From the NCBI GenBank assembly GCA_017979445.1, contig CM030717.1:21935288-21999287 (forward strand): a DNA stretch of 64,000 nucleotides, read 5' to 3'. The notes under the pieces are model-generated. The model did not search any database. It saw nothing but the letters and a program-made list of their open reading frames with translations, and had not been told where the DNA came from. Made by a program: the position numbers and the translations under genes. Source of the stretch: Akebia trifoliata. Taxonomy: Eukaryota > Streptophyta > Magnoliopsida > Ranunculales > Lardizabalaceae. Of this stretch, positions 62,800 through 64,000 are shown piece by piece. Within the stretch, counting starts at the first letter, position 1. The number at the start of each line of letters is the position of its first letter.

Positions 62800-63980
62800 A
62801 TGGCCAACACCAGAAACACCGGGAGAAGAACGGCAGCCAGAGAGAATGTCGTGGGAACTGCAAGAGATGTTGAGCTAAATGCAATGCTGGGAGCAATTGA
62901 GGAGAGACGCGGCCAGGGAGATCAGGATAACTTAATAGCACCAGACGTCCAACAGTTACTGGCGCAGATCAGAGAAGAGCTACAGCGGAACTTGGATCAT
63001 CAAGCAGAGGAGATACGAAAACTAAAAAGGGAGAATGAACATCTGAGGCAACAAAGGGAAGAGGAATCAGGAAATCATGAAGGATCGGACAAAGACGGAG
63101 GCCAGTATTCCGGGGACCACGATCATAGACATGAGGCAAGAAGCGGAAGGGATCATGTATTCACAGAACAAGATGCATTTCCAAACCTACTTACCATCAA
63201 AGAGGTGGAGGAGATGCTCAAGCGCAAAGAGGAAGATGCGGTGAAGAGAGGACAGGTGGGAAAACTCGCTCAATCGGCCGTCAGGGATCTAAGGACCTCT
63301 CCATTTTCTGTCACGATTAGAAACGTTGTACCACCAAGGAAGTTTCACATGCCAAAGTTCGATTCATTTGATGGGACGAAAGATCCGGTGGAACATGTTA
63401 TGCATTACAGAACATGATAGTCCTACATGAAGGAGATGATGCTTTGATCTGTAAATTATTCCCTTCGATACTCAGATCGGGGGCACTCTCATGGTTTCAA
63501 GGACTCCCGTCCGGGACGATCGGAAGCTTCCAGCAACTAAAGGAGATGTTTGTGGCACAATACATTCATAATAGACGAAGGAAAGTCAAAGTCAATGTCT
63601 TGTTTTATCTACGGCAGGAAGAAAAGGAAAGTGTTCGTGATTTCACGGCTCGGTTCAGGAGTCAACTTCTTTCGGTGGAAAATCCAAAAGATGGAATGGT
63701 CGTTCAAGCATATGTGAACGCGATAATACCGGGGACCAGATTGCATGAAGAACTGGTAACAAACACCCCAGAGAGAATGGAAGACCTCTACGTGATAGCT
63801 GAGAAATTCATTACCTTAGAAGAAACATTGAAAACCAGATCCAGAGAATCTCTGGTATTGTCCAAAACAGCATCACCAAGAAGTGTAGGCCAGGAGAAAA
63901 GGAGGAGCGAAGAAGATATGGGGCCCGAAAAAAAGAAAACACGGGAGCATTCAAGTCGAAGTTCGTGGAATTCAAAATGA
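62800..63980 (+). pseudogene. gag of the third gypsy, one frameshift
   Basis: Starts MANTRNTGRRTAARENVVG, has a coiled-coil-like charged stretch (QRNLDHQAEEIRKLKREN), then FHMPKFDSFDGTKDPVEHV. A frameshift near 63,412 moves it to the next frame, where the gag domain continues: SGALSWFQGLPSGTIGSFQQ, VRDFTARFRSQLLSVE, VQAYVNAIIPGTRLHEEL. It ends in a basic tail (EKKKTREHSSRSSWNSK). This is the best-preserved retroelement ORF in the window; a single small indel separates it from an open gag. Confidence 0.88.
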
Positions 63981-64000
63981 GTCCTGACCCCTCTAAAGGT

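Larger units (their letters stand above)
62203..64000 (+). mobile_element. 5' part of a third gypsy LTR retrotransposon, cut by the window edge
   Basis: LTR, primer site and gag in order, on the plus strand. The gag and primer site resemble those of the intron 1 gypsy, suggesting the same broad Tat group. The left end is placed at TGTGGAGGAGTAAAAACC, by the TG rule only. pol, if present, lies outside the window. Confidence 0.75.

Overview
This is nuclear DNA from a flowering plant, most likely a eudicot. It is AT-rich and has one split gene with GT-AG introns. Nearly everything else is plant-type transposable elements: Ty3/gypsy of the Tat/Ogre group, Ty1/copia, hAT-like elements and fold-back MITE-like repeats. 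I could not name the species, and I saw no RNA gene, CRISPR array or bacterial-type operon.

Left third (1 to about 33.7 kb): two Tat-lineage retrotransposons, one inside the other. The older one enters from the left with its extra RNase H and integrase, now heavily broken. It has a long 3' region holding remains of an antisense gene, and it ends in a 3' LTR that starts at 31,684. Into it inserted a complete Ogre-like element (7,449-28,165), bounded by 1.73-kb LTRs and the target duplication GATGG. Its parts run in order: tRNA-Arg primer site, 3.7-kb leader, an extra ORF resembling a plant mobile domain, gag, protease, G-patch, RT, RNase H, second RNase H, integrase, a 3' UTR with a 33-bp tandem array, and PPT. 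Three solo LTRs of the same family later inserted nearby: one in the protease/G-patch region (TSD CACGC), one in the second RNase H (TSD AATAT) and one in the older element (TSD GCATG).

Middle (35,077-58,203): an apparently intact four-exon gene for a 422-residue FAD-dependent monooxygenase, stretched over 23 kb by transposons in its introns. Intron 1 (12.9 kb) holds a 7.9-kb gypsy element (TSD CTAAT) that lost RT and RNase H but keeps an antisense ORF with its own TATA box and intron. Intron 2 (7.7 kb excluding exon borders, about 8.2 kb in all) is a nest: a MITE (TSD ATTAATAT) split by a small hAT-like element and by a copia element (TSD AAAGT), the copia in turn split by another hAT-like element. 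Intron 3 carries a second copy of the same MITE family. The exons keep frame and splice sites despite this load.

Right end (58.2-64 kb): intergenic repeats, including a 48-bp minisatellite, then the 5' LTR, primer site and gag of a third gypsy element cut off by the window edge.

Retroelement proteins are broken by stop codons or frameshifts throughout. The only gene that looks functional is the monooxygenase.
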